Part shown: positions 1-7,025 of the stretch, piece after piece
Position numbering within the stretch: the stretch's first letter is position 1
How the letters are laid out: every line of letters begins with the position of its first letter
From: Methanomassiliicoccaceae archaeon
GTDB taxonomy: Archaea > Thermoplasmatota > Thermoplasmata > Methanomassiliicoccales > Methanomethylophilaceae
Direction: 5' to 3'
Assembly: GCA_009778275.1 (NCBI GenBank)
Contig: WRKC01000076.1
Coordinates: forward strand, 1 to 9,617
Length of the DNA: 9,617 nt
The notes under the pieces: generated by a model
Told to the model about the DNA's origin: nothing
Seen by the model: the letters and a program-made list of their open reading frames with translations, nothing else
Databases searched by the model: none
Position numbers and translations under genes: made by a program

Positions 1-1362
1 GTTCATCCAATAGAGCAAACACGGTATCAGCACGAATGCCTCATAACAGACCATTCCCAACGCAACGTATTTCCATCCTCTCGGAGCGGAGAAAGGTCTC
101 TCCAGGTCCTTGAAGCGGGCGTCCGTCTTTGACTTGAAGTAGGCAGACAACGCCACTACGTGCGCAAGACAATACGCCACGGCGGAAGCCGCAAGTATCA
201 TCATCGGGCCGCCGACGAAGTCTCCGATCTCCACCGTTGCGGTAACGACCAGGATCATGTTGAAGGCACTTACGGTCAGCATCGCGTTGACCGGCATTCC
301 GCGCTTGTTCTGCTTTCCGAGGAACTTAGGCATGTTGCCCTCGTGGGACATGTAATACAGTGTCCTTGAGGATCCCAGGAAACCAGTCTGTATAATCAGG
401 ACCATTGCGGCCACCAAGAGGGTGAGTGCGATCGGGCCTCCGATGTCTCCGAACACAGCTGTTGCGATCGGACCTATCGAGTGGTATCCCGCATCGTCTA
501 TTCCATCCATCCCGAGCGTCCCGAAGACGGTGGTAGCCACGAAGAAGTAGAGAATCAGACATATTACGCCGCATGCGAACAAAGCTTTCGGAACATCCGA
601 GTTGGGGTTCTTGTATTCGGGTCCGTACAATGCAGCCGTTTCCCAGGCGCATCCGCTCCATTGAGCTAACGCAAATACACCGAATAGTAACATTATATCA
701 GTAGCACCCCAGCCCCAATCCGGAGGCAGGAATTCATCGGTAATGAGGCTGAAATCGAACATCGCGCCTCCGCCGTCCCCTCCCATAAAGAATGCCGCTA
801 CGAGGATGACAACCATCGGCACTATCGCGATTATGGCCAGAACGAGTCCGAACACCGACCCTCCGGTCAATCCGCGGGACGATATGAGCGTCATAGCTGT
901 CACGATCACGAGGCCGAGCACCACATAAAGCAGCAGTGTGTCGACATCAGCGAGAGCGGGAACGAAGTATTGAAGATAGTCACCTATCATAAGGGTGAAT
1001 ATAGACACTACAGGGGTCCATGCGAACCAATAGCACCATGCGCAGAACGCGCCGATCAGTTTTCCTGAATCGTATTTTTTCGTTTTTGTTGCCGGCGTGA
1101 ATACAACCTGCGCACAGCCCGGTAGACCTGCTGCTCCGGGGAAGACAGTGACCATCTCGCCGTACGCTGTATTCTGAAGGAATCCCTGCAAGACGCAGAT
1201 GGTCCACATCACTATCGAGAAAGCCCATATTGTATCCGCAACGTCGTACAACGACGGAAGGATCAGTATGGGTACACCCAATGCAATGAAGAGTCCCTGC
1301 TTCCAGGTGATCGATCTGACGAGCGCACCGCCAGTCACTTCTGCATTTTCATTTTCAGACAT
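1..1362 (-). CDS. APC-superfamily permease, probable methylamine-operon transporter (partial, C-terminus cut by window start)
   Basis: Open without a stop from the ATG at 1362 to position 1, giving 454 residues with the C-terminus missing. The protein is very hydrophobic, with many membrane segments (for example about residues 22-37, 44-62, 112-130, 141-156, 172-193, 222-238, 260-278, 312-328, 385-402). Family signatures of the amino acid-polyamine-cation superfamily are visible: GEMVTVFPGAAGLP at about 68-81, WETAALYGPEYKNP at 240-253 (the E..EYKNP loop) followed by DVPKAL, and SRTLYYMSHEGNMPKFLG with RGMPVNAML at about 332-361. The start is supported by GGTGG about 8 bases upstream of the ATG. 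It is the third gene after mtbC and mtbB on the same strand, so uptake of a methylated amine is the likely role, as proposed for the MtbP/MttP permeases of methylotrophic methanogens. The substrate is inferred from context only; an amino acid or polyamine is possible. Confidence 0.88.
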   Translation of the reverse strand, partial: MSENENAEVTGGALVRSITWKQGLFIALGVPILILPSLYDVADTIWAFSIVMWTICVLQGFLQNTAYGEMVTVFPGAAGLPGCAQVVFTPATKTKKYDSGKLIGAFCAWCYWFAWTPVVSIFTLMIGDYLQYFVPALADVDTLLLYVVLGLVIVTAMTLISSRGLTGGSVFGLVLAIIAIVPMVVILVAAFFMGGDGGGAMFDFSLITDEFLPPDWGWGATDIMLLFGVFALAQWSGCAWETAALYGPEYKNPNSDVPKALFACGVICLILYFFVATTVFGTLGMDGIDDAGYHSIGPIATAVFGDIGGPIALTLLVAAMVLIIQTGFLGSSRTLYYMSHEGNMPKFLGKQNKRGMPVNAMLTVSAFNMILVVTATVEIGDFVGGPMMILAASAVAYCLAHVVALSAYFKSKTDARFKDLERPFSAPRGWKYVALGMVCYEAFVLIPCLLYWMN

Positions 1363-1387
1363 ATATTTTCCACCTTTTCAGAAATGT

Positions 1388-1414
1388 GGTGCAATGACAC
1401 TGGGTCATTGCACC
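1388..1414 (-). terminator. Perfect 11-bp stem-loop between mtbB and the permease gene
   Basis: GGTGCAATGAC (1388-1398) and GTCATTGCACC (1404-1414) are perfect inverted copies separated by 5 bases. On the minus strand the hairpin lies 11 bases past the mtbB TAA stop, directly after a run of six T (1420-1425 read in reverse), and about 25 bases before the permease ATG. A U-tract followed by a hairpin could give partial termination or protect the 3' end of the mtbCB message, so that the permease is expressed less than the enzymes. The stem is seen in the sequence; the effect is inferred. Confidence 0.6.
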
Positions 1415-1425
1415 TTTGAAAAAAT

Positions 1426-2832
1426 TTACCTCTTTTTCGTTACCTCTCTGAAGATCTCGCAGCTGTTGATCTTGGTGTCAATGAGCCTCTCGATGTTCAT
1501 CTTTGCCGCTATGCCTCTCGGGGCGTTCGGCACACCAGTTACAACTCCGATCTTCAGATCATCCCTGAGTTCCCTCATGATGTGCTCATCGGCGATCTCA
1601 AGTGAGGACAGACCGAGTTTCTTGGCAACGTATTCCTTTGCCTTGCCGATCTTCATGTTCTTAGAGAATTCCATCCTTGCGACCATGTCGCCTGCTGTCC
1701 TTATGCCCCCCATCCCGGACGCCATAAAGTGAGGAACCGCCATTCCGGCTGTGTCCCCCACCCCGATCTAGACACCGTCGACTTTGGCGATCTCGACCAT
1801 TGCCTTGTTGCATCTTGTGACTGCGTCGTTAGGCGCCGTTTCCCACATGGGTATACCGCCGACACCCATTCCCATGTTGACATGGCAGGGGATGTTTGCG
1901 ACCTTCACGCATTCTTTCACGAATGCCACCGAGCGGGCCAGGTTCCATGCGAGGCTCTTGCTTGTGTTCGTGTTCACGACCGGTCCGAAGACGTTCGCTC
2001 CGGCCTGCTCCGCCAGCTTTACCTGCTGGTGGGGGTATGTACCTGCAACGACCTTTCCCTTGTATTCGATGGACCCGTGGATACCCATAACGGACTCTCC
2101 GGCCATTCCGAGCAGGATGTATGTGTTCGGACACTCTTTCCTGAGTGCCTCCACTCCTTTCAGCGTACCGACGAAGTCTGCGTCTCCGGCTGATGCGGTG
2201 GTGTCGAAGTTGAATCCGTCCGCTCCTGCCGAGACCAGTTTCGGTGCGACATACTCGATGTCCCTGGCCAAGTGGTCGGCGGTAAGTTCCGCGGCCTGCA
2301 TGGCCTCCTCGATCTTGAATTCCCTCATCAGGTCCGCCGGGTTCCCGTACGGTCCGTCGGGCGCGTAGTACAATCCAGAGTTGGGCATCGCTCCGTAGAA
2401 GTAGGGGATGATGATCTCTGACTGTATCTCTTCCATTGTCTGCATCTCGTTCGCGATGATGGGTTTTACGGGCTTTATGCTGTAGTCAGCGTGCGCCAGT
2501 TCGAACGTGTCGGCTCCGAGAGCCCTCTCGTGCAGAAGGGCTGATTCCCTTCTTCCGACGTCGATACCGTTTCCGCTGTTACCGTTGTCGCCGGTGAAAT
2601 CAAGCTGTCCTATGTCGTACGACACAACGACCTCGTTGCCGGGTTCGACACCGACGATCCTGTTCTTGTCCGAGATGATCTCGAACAGCTGCTCGATCTC
2701 GTTCGCCGTAAGGTCGGCTACGCCTGCCATGTCGGCCGCGTCGGCGAAACCTGCCTGGATGTCGTTCACTATCTGTTCCTTGGTCAGCATGACCCTCTTT
2801 CCGTCACCCATTCTTGTATAGAATTTTGACAT
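1426..2832 (-). CDS. mtbB: Dimethylamine methyltransferase MtbB with in-frame amber codon read as pyrrolysine
   Basis: MtbB transfers a methyl group from dimethylamine to the Co(I) corrinoid of MtbC, the first step of methanogenesis from dimethylamine in the cytoplasm. The reading frame runs from the ATG at 2832 to the TAA at 1426-1428 and contains a single TAG at 1768-1770, residue 355 of 468. The sequence continues in frame and remains MtbB-like after the TAG (IGVGDTAGMAVPH, then FMASGMGGIRTAGDMVARM), so the amber codon is a pyrrolysine codon, not a stop. The known Methanosarcina MtbB enzymes have about 467 residues and carry pyrrolysine at nearly the same position. The start is supported by GAGGCGAT about 6 bases upstream, overlapping the mtbC stop; the gap to mtbC is 10 bases. 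A gene caller using the standard code would split this gene into 354 and about 111 residues. Reading through requires pylT and pylS elsewhere in the genome. Confidence 0.96.
1768..1770 (-). other. Pyrrolysine (UAG) codon of mtbB
   Basis: CTA on the plus strand is TAG on the minus strand. It sits between the residues KVDGV and IGVGDT, at codon 355. In this enzyme family the pyrrolysine side chain is held to bind and activate the methylamine for transfer to cobalt. That TAG is meant as sense here follows from the 112 family-matching residues after it. Confidence 0.95.
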
Positions 2833-2842
2833 TGTTATCGCC

Positions 2843-3478
2843 TCAATTGGTTATTGCCTTGGCCTTCTGCGTCGTCTCGCTCGCGTTCTCTCCGTATATG
2901 TCGGCCCCGATCTTGTCCGCATATGCCTGCGTTACAGGTGCGCCGCCGACCATTACGATCACTTTCTTGCGCATGCCCTCTGTTTTCAGGATCTCGATCA
3001 CGTCCCTCTGGACGGTCATTGTCGTGGTCATGAGGGCGGACATCCCGCACATTGTGCATCCTTCTTTGATCTCTTTTATGAACGCTGCCTTAAGCACGTC
3101 CCTTCCGAGATCGTGAACGTCAAACCCTGCGCACTGCAGCATCGTCGAACATATGGATTTGCCGATGTCATGGACATCCCCTTCTACAGTTCCCATGACG
3201 ACGGAGGCCCTCTTTGTGCTTGCGTCTCCGCTTGCCAAAAGTTCCGGCCCGAGTGTTACCATTGCATTTTTCATTCCCTGCGCGGCGCTCAGAACGTGCG
3301 GCAGGAACAGTTTCCCCCTTTCAAAGAGAATACCGACCTCGGTCATTCCATCCCCCATGGCGTCGATGATCTCCCCGGCGGACATTCCCGCCTTCTGTGC
3401 GTTTGCCACTGCCTCTTGGATGCCGGGAACCTTATAGGCTATCACTGCATCATAGAGTGCTTTCTTGTTATCTGCCAT
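2843..3478 (-). CDS. mtbC: Dimethylamine corrinoid protein MtbC
   Basis: A 211-residue corrinoid protein that takes the methyl group from MtbB and presents it to the methylcorrinoid:coenzyme M methyltransferase (MtbA). The N-terminal half (about 1-88) is the helical cap domain of B12-binding methyltransferases. The C-terminal Rossmann-like half has the classical cobalamin motifs: DVHDIG at 101-106, with His103 as the lower cobalt ligand, SAL at 147-149, and GG at 178-179. Length and arrangement match the MtbC/MtmC/MttC family. Assignment to the dimethylamine branch rests on its 10-base spacing from mtbB, since the three corrinoid proteins are similar in sequence. The start has GGAGGA about 5 bases upstream. 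It is the first gene of the operon and is preceded by a long AT-rich leader. Confidence 0.93.
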   Translation of the reverse strand: MADNKKALYDAVIAYKVPGIQEAVANAQKAGMSAGEIIDAMGDGMTEVGILFERGKLFLPHVLSAAQGMKNAMVTLGPELLASGDASTKRASVVMGTVEGDVHDIGKSICSTMLQCAGFDVHDLGRDVLKAAFIKEIKEGCTMCGMSALMTTTMTVQRDVIEILKTEGMRKKVIVMVGGAPVTQAYADKIGADIYGENASETTQKAKAITN

Positions 3479-3588
3479 TTTCTTCCTCCATTAAGCGGTT
3501 TATAGAATGTTCTAAATTACATTAGAAACCTCTAAAAATAAAAATCACTTGCACAATATTTAACATTAACTGAAATGAAATAGAAAGT

Positions 3589-3650
3589 TTTATATATTGT
3601 ATGATGAAAATTCTTTGTGTAGTTTCGCTTTTTCATACATCATATATAAA
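3589..3650. repeat. Imperfect inverted repeat with TATA-like arms upstream of mtbC
   Basis: The left arm TTTATATAT (3589-3597) pairs with ATATATAAA (3642-3650). Inside these, GTATGATGAAAA (3599-3610) is mirrored imperfectly by TTTTTCATACATC (3629-3641). Read on the minus strand, each arm contains a TATA-like sequence, so the repeat may be a pair of promoter elements with regulator binding sites, or a hairpin in the mtbC leader RNA. Confidence 0.55.
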
Positions 3651-3651
3651 G
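3640..3651 (-). promoter_or_regulatory. Probable TATA box for mtbC-mtbB-permease
   Basis: Read on the minus strand, this is CTTTATATATGA, a good archaeal TATA element. Transcription would begin near 3620 and leave a leader of about 140 bases before mtbC. A second candidate, AATATATAAAAC at about 3587-3598 on the same strand, would give a leader of about 90 bases. The sequence does not decide between them. Confidence 0.5.
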
Positions 3652-3841
3652 GTATCTGTTATCGATATTCCGAGCCAAAACGCAAAAATATCTCCTTATA
3701 TTTATTGTTTTTCATTAGAGCAAACTACTATGAAAGAACATGTATATAAATATATCATTTTTTGTGAAATTTTCGGTCATGGTCATAATCATGCATCCAT
3801 CATAACGGGCATGATGCGCACATACATGGTCGATCACAATT

Positions 3842-3848
3842 AAAAAAA
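3842..3848 (-). terminator. Poly-T terminator after the Sel1-repeat gene
   Basis: Seven A on the plus strand give a run of seven T on the minus strand, 22 bases past the TGA of the Sel1-repeat gene, followed by AATTGTG. Archaeal RNA polymerase stops at such U-rich tracts without needing a hairpin. It would separate this gene from the methylamine operon downstream. Confidence 0.6.
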
Positions 3849-3869
3849 CGTTCCGACCGCGCAGACAGG

Positions 3870-5681
3870 TCAGTGCCTGTTGCTTCTGTAGCGGAGCATG
3901 GCCTTCTTTGCCCCGAAATGGCCCAGCGATGCCGCTTTGTTATACCATTTTTTAGCTTCGTTCGAATCCTTCTCGACGCCGATGCCTTCTTCATAATATC
4001 TTGCCAGGATGAACATCGCCTCGGGGTCGCCGTTCTCTGCCGCGAACGTATACGATTCGAAGGGGGAAGCCTCGCCTTTGACGACGACCTTGCTGCCGGT
4101 GTACTCTTCGACCAGCTTCTTTGAGAGCGTGTGGCCCTGCTCCGCGGCCCTGGTGTACCAAAGGAGCGCGTTCTTCTCGTCGGATTTCACGCCGATCCCG
4201 TTCGCGAAGCAATATCCCAAATAATATTGGCATACGGGGTTGGAGTTCTCCGCGCCTTTTTTGAACCATTCGAAGGCCTTCTTCTCATTTGTCTTTACGA
4301 CCTTGCCTTCCAAGTAACATGTTCCTACGAAGAGCTGCGATTTGCCGTACCCTTTCTCCCCGAGGAAAGTGTGAAGCTCGAGCGCCTTCAGCATGTCCTT
4401 CTTGACCCCTTTCCCTTTGGCGTAGCTCTCCGCCAGTATGAACTGTGATTTCTGGTATCCGTCCTCTGCGGACCTTGAACACCACTCGAACCCTTTCTTC
4501 TCATCCCTCTCGATGCCGTTACCGGACATGTAAGCGCTGCCTATCATGTGACAAGCGACGGTATTGCCGTGCTGGGCCGACCTTTCGAAGTAATACATCG
4601 CCTTCTTGGGATTCTTCCTCATGCCCGTTCCTTCCATGTAGTTCATCCCTGTGACGTATTCCGCATACGGATCGCCCATATCGGCAGCCTTTCTGAACCA
4701 GTCCGCCGAGGCTGTCGCGCTCTTTGCGACCAAACTTCCCTTTGCGTACAGTTGGCCGAGCATCACCATTGCGCCTATATGGCCCATCTCGGCCGTTCCG
4801 ATCAGTTTCTTGATGCCTTCCTCCGCGTTCTTCTCCGTCCCGATGCCGCCCATCAGGCATCTGGCCAGTCCGAATTTGGCGTCCAGGCAGCCGCCTCTCG
4901 CCGATACGTCATACCAGCTTTGCGCGAAGATCGGGTCCTTCTCCACCCCCACGCCATCCATGTAGCATCTTCCCAAGTGGTACTGTCCGATGGGGGAACC
5001 CGTGTCAGACATCTTTGAGAATATCTCGAAGGCCGCCTTCTGGTCCTTCGGCACGCCTATGCCGTGCTCATGGCATCTTGCGGATTCGCATTTGGCCCTC
5101 TCTGATCCTTTTTCCGCACAATCTTTCAGCATCTGTGCTCCTTTGGTGCGGTCCCTTGCGGTCCCCGTTCCCCTCAGAATGCATACCGCCTTTGAACATT
5201 CTCCGTCGATGTTCCCCTTTTCAGCGGACAGCGAGAACATCTCGAAGGCCTTCCCGGCATCCGATTCGGTACCGATGCCTATGTCGTAGAACACGCCCAG
5301 CATGTACATCGAGCTGGGGGACCCTTCCTCGGCCTTCTTCGAGTGATATTCGAACAGTTTCTTGTCTCTGGGGACATCCGTCTCCTCGAAGATCGAGTTC
5401 AGCTCCGCTACCGCCTCAGGATATCCTTTCAGAGCGGCCTTGGAGAACCACATCACGGATTCGTCCACATCCTTGGGGACGGCGATGCCCTCAGCGTAAC
5501 ATTTGCCTATGATGAATTCGGAATCTGTGTGGCCGAGAGTGGCCGCCTTTGTATACCATTTGAAGGCTTCCGCTTCATTCATGTCCACGCTTTCCCCCAA
5601 AGCATATTTTTGCCCCAGTTTGAAGCAGGAATTGACGTCACCGGCCTCGGCTTTGGAAATCAGATCCTCCAAAATTTCCAT
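3870..5681 (-). CDS. Sel1-repeat (TPR-like) solenoid protein, 16 repeats
   Basis: A 603-residue protein made almost wholly of Sel1 repeats, which are 36-residue helical pairs related to TPRs that usually serve as scaffolds for protein-protein contacts. After a 14-residue head, 16 tandem repeats cover residues 15-587. Fourteen are exactly 36 residues; the 3rd (34) and 15th (35) are degenerate. The typical unit reads A..LG..Y..G.GV.KD..KA..W...AAE.G. The last 16 residues are a basic tail. No signal peptide or membrane segment is seen, so the protein should be cytoplasmic; no catalytic domain is present. The ATG at 5681 is preferred over the GTG at 5684 because the TATA box at 5702-5715 would place the transcript start close to it and AAGGT lies about 5 bases upstream. 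Sel1 arrays are common in bacteria and eukaryotes and patchy in archaea, so past transfer is possible. The partner is unknown; the neighbouring genes do not reveal it. Confidence 0.9.
   Translation of the reverse strand: MEILEDLISKAEAGDVNSCFKLGQKYALGESVDMNEAEAFKWYTKAATLGHTDSEFIIGKCYAEGIAVPKDVDESVMWFSKAALKGYPEAVAELNSIFEETDVPRDKKLFEYHSKKAEEGSPSSMYMLGVFYDIGIGTESDAGKAFEMFSLSAEKGNIDGECSKAVCILRGTGTARDRTKGAQMLKDCAEKGSERAKCESARCHEHGIGVPKDQKAAFEIFSKMSDTGSPIGQYHLGRCYMDGVGVEKDPIFAQSWYDVSARGGCLDAKFGLARCLMGGIGTEKNAEEGIKKLIGTAEMGHIGAMVMLGQLYAKGSLVAKSATASADWFRKAADMGDPYAEYVTGMNYMEGTGMRKNPKKAMYYFERSAQHGNTVACHMIGSAYMSGNGIERDEKKGFEWCSRSAEDGYQKSQFILAESYAKGKGVKKDMLKALELHTFLGEKGYGKSQLFVGTCYLEGKVVKTNEKKAFEWFKKGAENSNPVCQYYLGYCFANGIGVKSDEKNALLWYTRAAEQGHTLSKKLVEEYTGSKVVVKGEASPFESYTFAAENGDPEAMFILARYYEEGIGVEKDSNEAKKWYNKAASLGHFGAKKAMLRYRSNRH
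3921..5639 (-). repeat. Sixteen tandem Sel1 repeat units (about 108 bases each)
   Basis: This is the coding array for the Sel1 solenoid. Units are recognisable at protein level by the spacing of LG, Y, GxGVxKD, A, W/F and the closing AAExG. They are divergent at DNA level, so the array is old and does not look like a recent duplication. Confidence 0.8.
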
Positions 5682-5701
5682 CACTGACCTTTAGCGTTCT
5701 A

Positions 5702-5715
5702 CATTATATTAAACT
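5702..5715 (-). promoter_or_regulatory. TATA box of the Sel1-repeat gene
   Basis: Read on the minus strand, this is AGTTTAATATAATG, centred about 27 bases before the ATG at 5681. That spacing implies a leaderless or nearly leaderless transcript and supports the chosen start. Confidence 0.5.
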
Positions 5716-5758
5716 ACCCTATTTCCGTCCATGCGGAGAAGACACCTTTTTCCTCTTT

Positions 5759-5770
5759 GCCGATATCGGC
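5759..5770. repeat. 12-base perfect palindrome GCCGATATCGGC
   Basis: A perfect palindrome in the 140-base gap between the iron-sulfur protein gene and the Sel1 gene, about 45 bases upstream of the Sel1 TATA box. It adjoins GC-rich sequence that can also fold (GGCC...GGCC, 5770-5783). It could be a dimeric regulator site or part of a transcript 3'-end hairpin; there is no T-run after it on the minus strand. Confidence 0.35.
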
Positions 5771-5821
5771 CCCCTGCGGCCCTCGGCAGACATGAACGGC
5801 ATCTGGCCTGCGCTTCCCGTA

Positions 5822-6925
5822 TCATTCGATCTCTATCAGTTCATATTCCGACGAACCCAGCCCCATCTTCGCCGCATGCCTGAATGTCGCCTGCCACTGT
5901 GTGCTCGGATGTACGCATTTGAAGATGTCGTCCGGTTTCACCCCATTCGAATTGGTATGCAGCCTGCTGCCGGCGATCATGGGCTGCCCTTGAGCAAGGT
6001 CGACGCAGGCCCTGTCCAACGCGACGGGGTCAAAGGATGCCAGCATCCCCACGTTCGGTATGATGGGCAGATCGTTCTCCTTATGGCAATCGCAGAATGG
6101 GGAAACATCCGCGATCACAGACATATGGAAACTCGGCCTCCCCTCCAACATGGCTGCGGCGTATTCGACGACCTTGCAGCACAGGATATCCGTGGCCTCG
6201 TCCATCTCCACCCCAATAGCATCAAAGGGGCACATCCCTATGCATCTTCCGCATCCCACGCAGGCGCGGTGGCTGATGGACGCTTTTTCTTTGATTGTTA
6301 TCGCTGAATGCGCACACGCTTCGAGACACTTCCTGCAGCTTCTGCATTTCTCCTCGTCGACCTTCGGCTTTCCTGCACTGTGCAGCTCCATCTTTCCCCT
6401 TTTCGAAGCGCACCCCATCCCTATGTTCTTCAGCGCTCCGCCGAAGCCCGTGAGCTCGTGGCATTTGAAATGGTTCAGCGTGATCAATACATCCGCGTCG
6501 TATATCTCGCGCCCCATCTTTGCGGTCTTGATATAATCTCCGTTGATAGGTATCTCTACGTCGTTGGTACCTTTCAGCCCATCCCCTATTATTATCTGGC
6601 ATCCCGTCGAGACGGTGTTGAAACCGTTCGCGTTCGCCGTGTTCAGATGTTCCGCGGCGTTCTTTCTTTTCCCGACGTACAGTGTGCTGCAGTCAGTCAG
6701 GAAGGGGATGCCGTTCATACCGGAGACCCTGTCGGCTATGACCTTGGAATAATTCGGCCTTAAGTAGGCCAGATTCCCCAGTTCGCCGAAGTGCGTCTTT
6801 ATGGCCACGAATTTTTTGTTCATGTCGATGCTTTCGATCCCTCCGGCATCCATCAGCCTTCCGAATTTGTCAAGAAGGCTGTCCTGAAACGTGGTGTGCA
6901 TGTTGATGAAGTATACTTTTGACAT
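5822..6925 (-). CDS. DUF362-type iron-sulfur protein with two [4Fe-4S] ferredoxin motifs
   Basis: A 367-residue protein. The N-terminal part (about 1-180) matches the DUF362 fold common in anaerobes: MSKVYFIN at the start, then KKFVAIKTHFGELGN, YLRPNYSKVIAD and a segment around DADVLITLNHFKCHELTGFGGALKNIGMG. A bacterial-type 2[4Fe-4S] ferredoxin insert follows, with CRSCRKCLEAC and CVGCGRCIGMC (each C-x2-C-x2-C-x3-C), so the protein should carry two low-potential clusters. The C-terminal part returns to DUF362 (GMLASFDPVALDRACVDL). Function is unproven; electron transfer or cluster-dependent redox work in the cytoplasm is inferred. A frame extension of 34 codons upstream exists, but the TATA box at 6952-6965 lies inside it and would start transcription about 9 bases before the ATG at 6925, so the shorter form is chosen. 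It is not RamA: the domain order differs from that corrinoid activator. Confidence 0.87.
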   Translation of the reverse strand: MSKVYFINMHTTFQDSLLDKFGRLMDAGGIESIDMNKKFVAIKTHFGELGNLAYLRPNYSKVIADRVSGMNGIPFLTDCSTLYVGKRKNAAEHLNTANANGFNTVSTGCQIIIGDGLKGTNDVEIPINGDYIKTAKMGREIYDADVLITLNHFKCHELTGFGGALKNIGMGCASKRGKMELHSAGKPKVDEEKCRSCRKCLEACAHSAITIKEKASISHRACVGCGRCIGMCPFDAIGVEMDEATDILCCKVVEYAAAMLEGRPSFHMSVIADVSPFCDCHKENDLPIIPNVGMLASFDPVALDRACVDLAQGQPMIAGSRLHTNSNGVKPDDIFKCVHPSTQWQATFRHAAKMGLGSSEYELIEIE

Positions 6926-6951
6926 TACCGTCTGTTTTCCACGATGGCCCC

Positions 6952-6965
6952 GTTTAAATATAAAA
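6952..6965 (-). promoter_or_regulatory. TATA box of the DUF362 iron-sulfur gene
   Basis: Read on the minus strand, this is TTTTATATTTAAAC, centred about 33 bases before the ATG at 6925, so the leader would be only a few bases. It decides the start codon of that gene. Confidence 0.55.
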
Positions 6966-6987
6966 CCACTTACGGCATGAACGGCGC

Positions 6988-7025
6988 GTGTCGAAAAAAG
7001 TGTTCGAAAATCGTATTTCGGACAC
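6988..7025. promoter_or_regulatory. Candidate operator: three copies of GTGTyCGAAA between divergent genes
   Basis: GTGTCGAAAA (6988-6997) and GTGTTCGAAA (7000-7009) are direct copies. TTTCGGACAC (7016-7025) is an inverted copy whose complement, GTGTCCGAAA, differs from the second copy by one base. The last two form a 10-bp near-perfect inverted repeat with a 6-base spacer. The cluster lies between the two divergent TATA boxes, as expected for a regulator serving both genes. Confidence 0.45.

Larger units (their letters stand above)
3479..3869. other. AT-rich intergenic region and leader of the mtbCB-permease operon
   Basis: This stretch of about 390 bases lies between the Sel1 gene stop and the mtbC start. 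It is markedly AT-rich (3541-3600 holds only 12 G or C) and carries several TATA-like sequences in both directions: 3589-3597, 3642-3650 and about 3741-3755. It also holds an inverted repeat (3589-3610 with 3629-3650) and the poly-T terminator of the Sel1 gene. One 80-codon plus-strand frame (3601-3843) crosses it, but I do not consider it a gene. The region probably holds the promoter and a long 5' untranslated leader for the methylamine operon. Confidence 0.7.

Noticed and set aside
1768..1770. mtbB as a pseudogene or nonsense mutant
   Set aside because: The TAG is at the known pyrrolysine position of the family, there is no frameshift, and the downstream part is fully family-like and ends at a proper TAA.
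1199..2368. Long plus-strand frames opposite the permease and mtbB
   Set aside because: They are antisense shadows of strongly conserved minus-strand genes, with low-complexity Ser/Pro/Ala-rich translations and no promoter or ribosome binding site of their own.
3601..3843. 80-codon plus-strand reading frame in the AT-rich gap (contains GHGHNH)
   Set aside because: Its base composition is that of the surrounding AT-rich spacer, not of the coding regions. It has no ribosome binding site, starts directly at the end of a TATA-like sequence, and overlaps the probable promoter of mtbC and the Sel1 terminator. The His/Gly stretch comes from a simple GGTCATGGTCATAATCAT repeat.
3479..3869. A tRNA (including tRNA-Pyl) or CRISPR array in the largest intergenic region
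   Set aside because: No cloverleaf, GGTTCRA-type T-arm or regularly spaced repeats were found. The repeats there are TATA-like and palindromic.
5822..6925. DUF362 iron-sulfur protein as RamA (corrinoid reductive activator)
   Set aside because: RamA has a different ATPase-like body with two C-terminal clusters. Here the ferredoxin motifs are inserted in the middle of a DUF362 domain.
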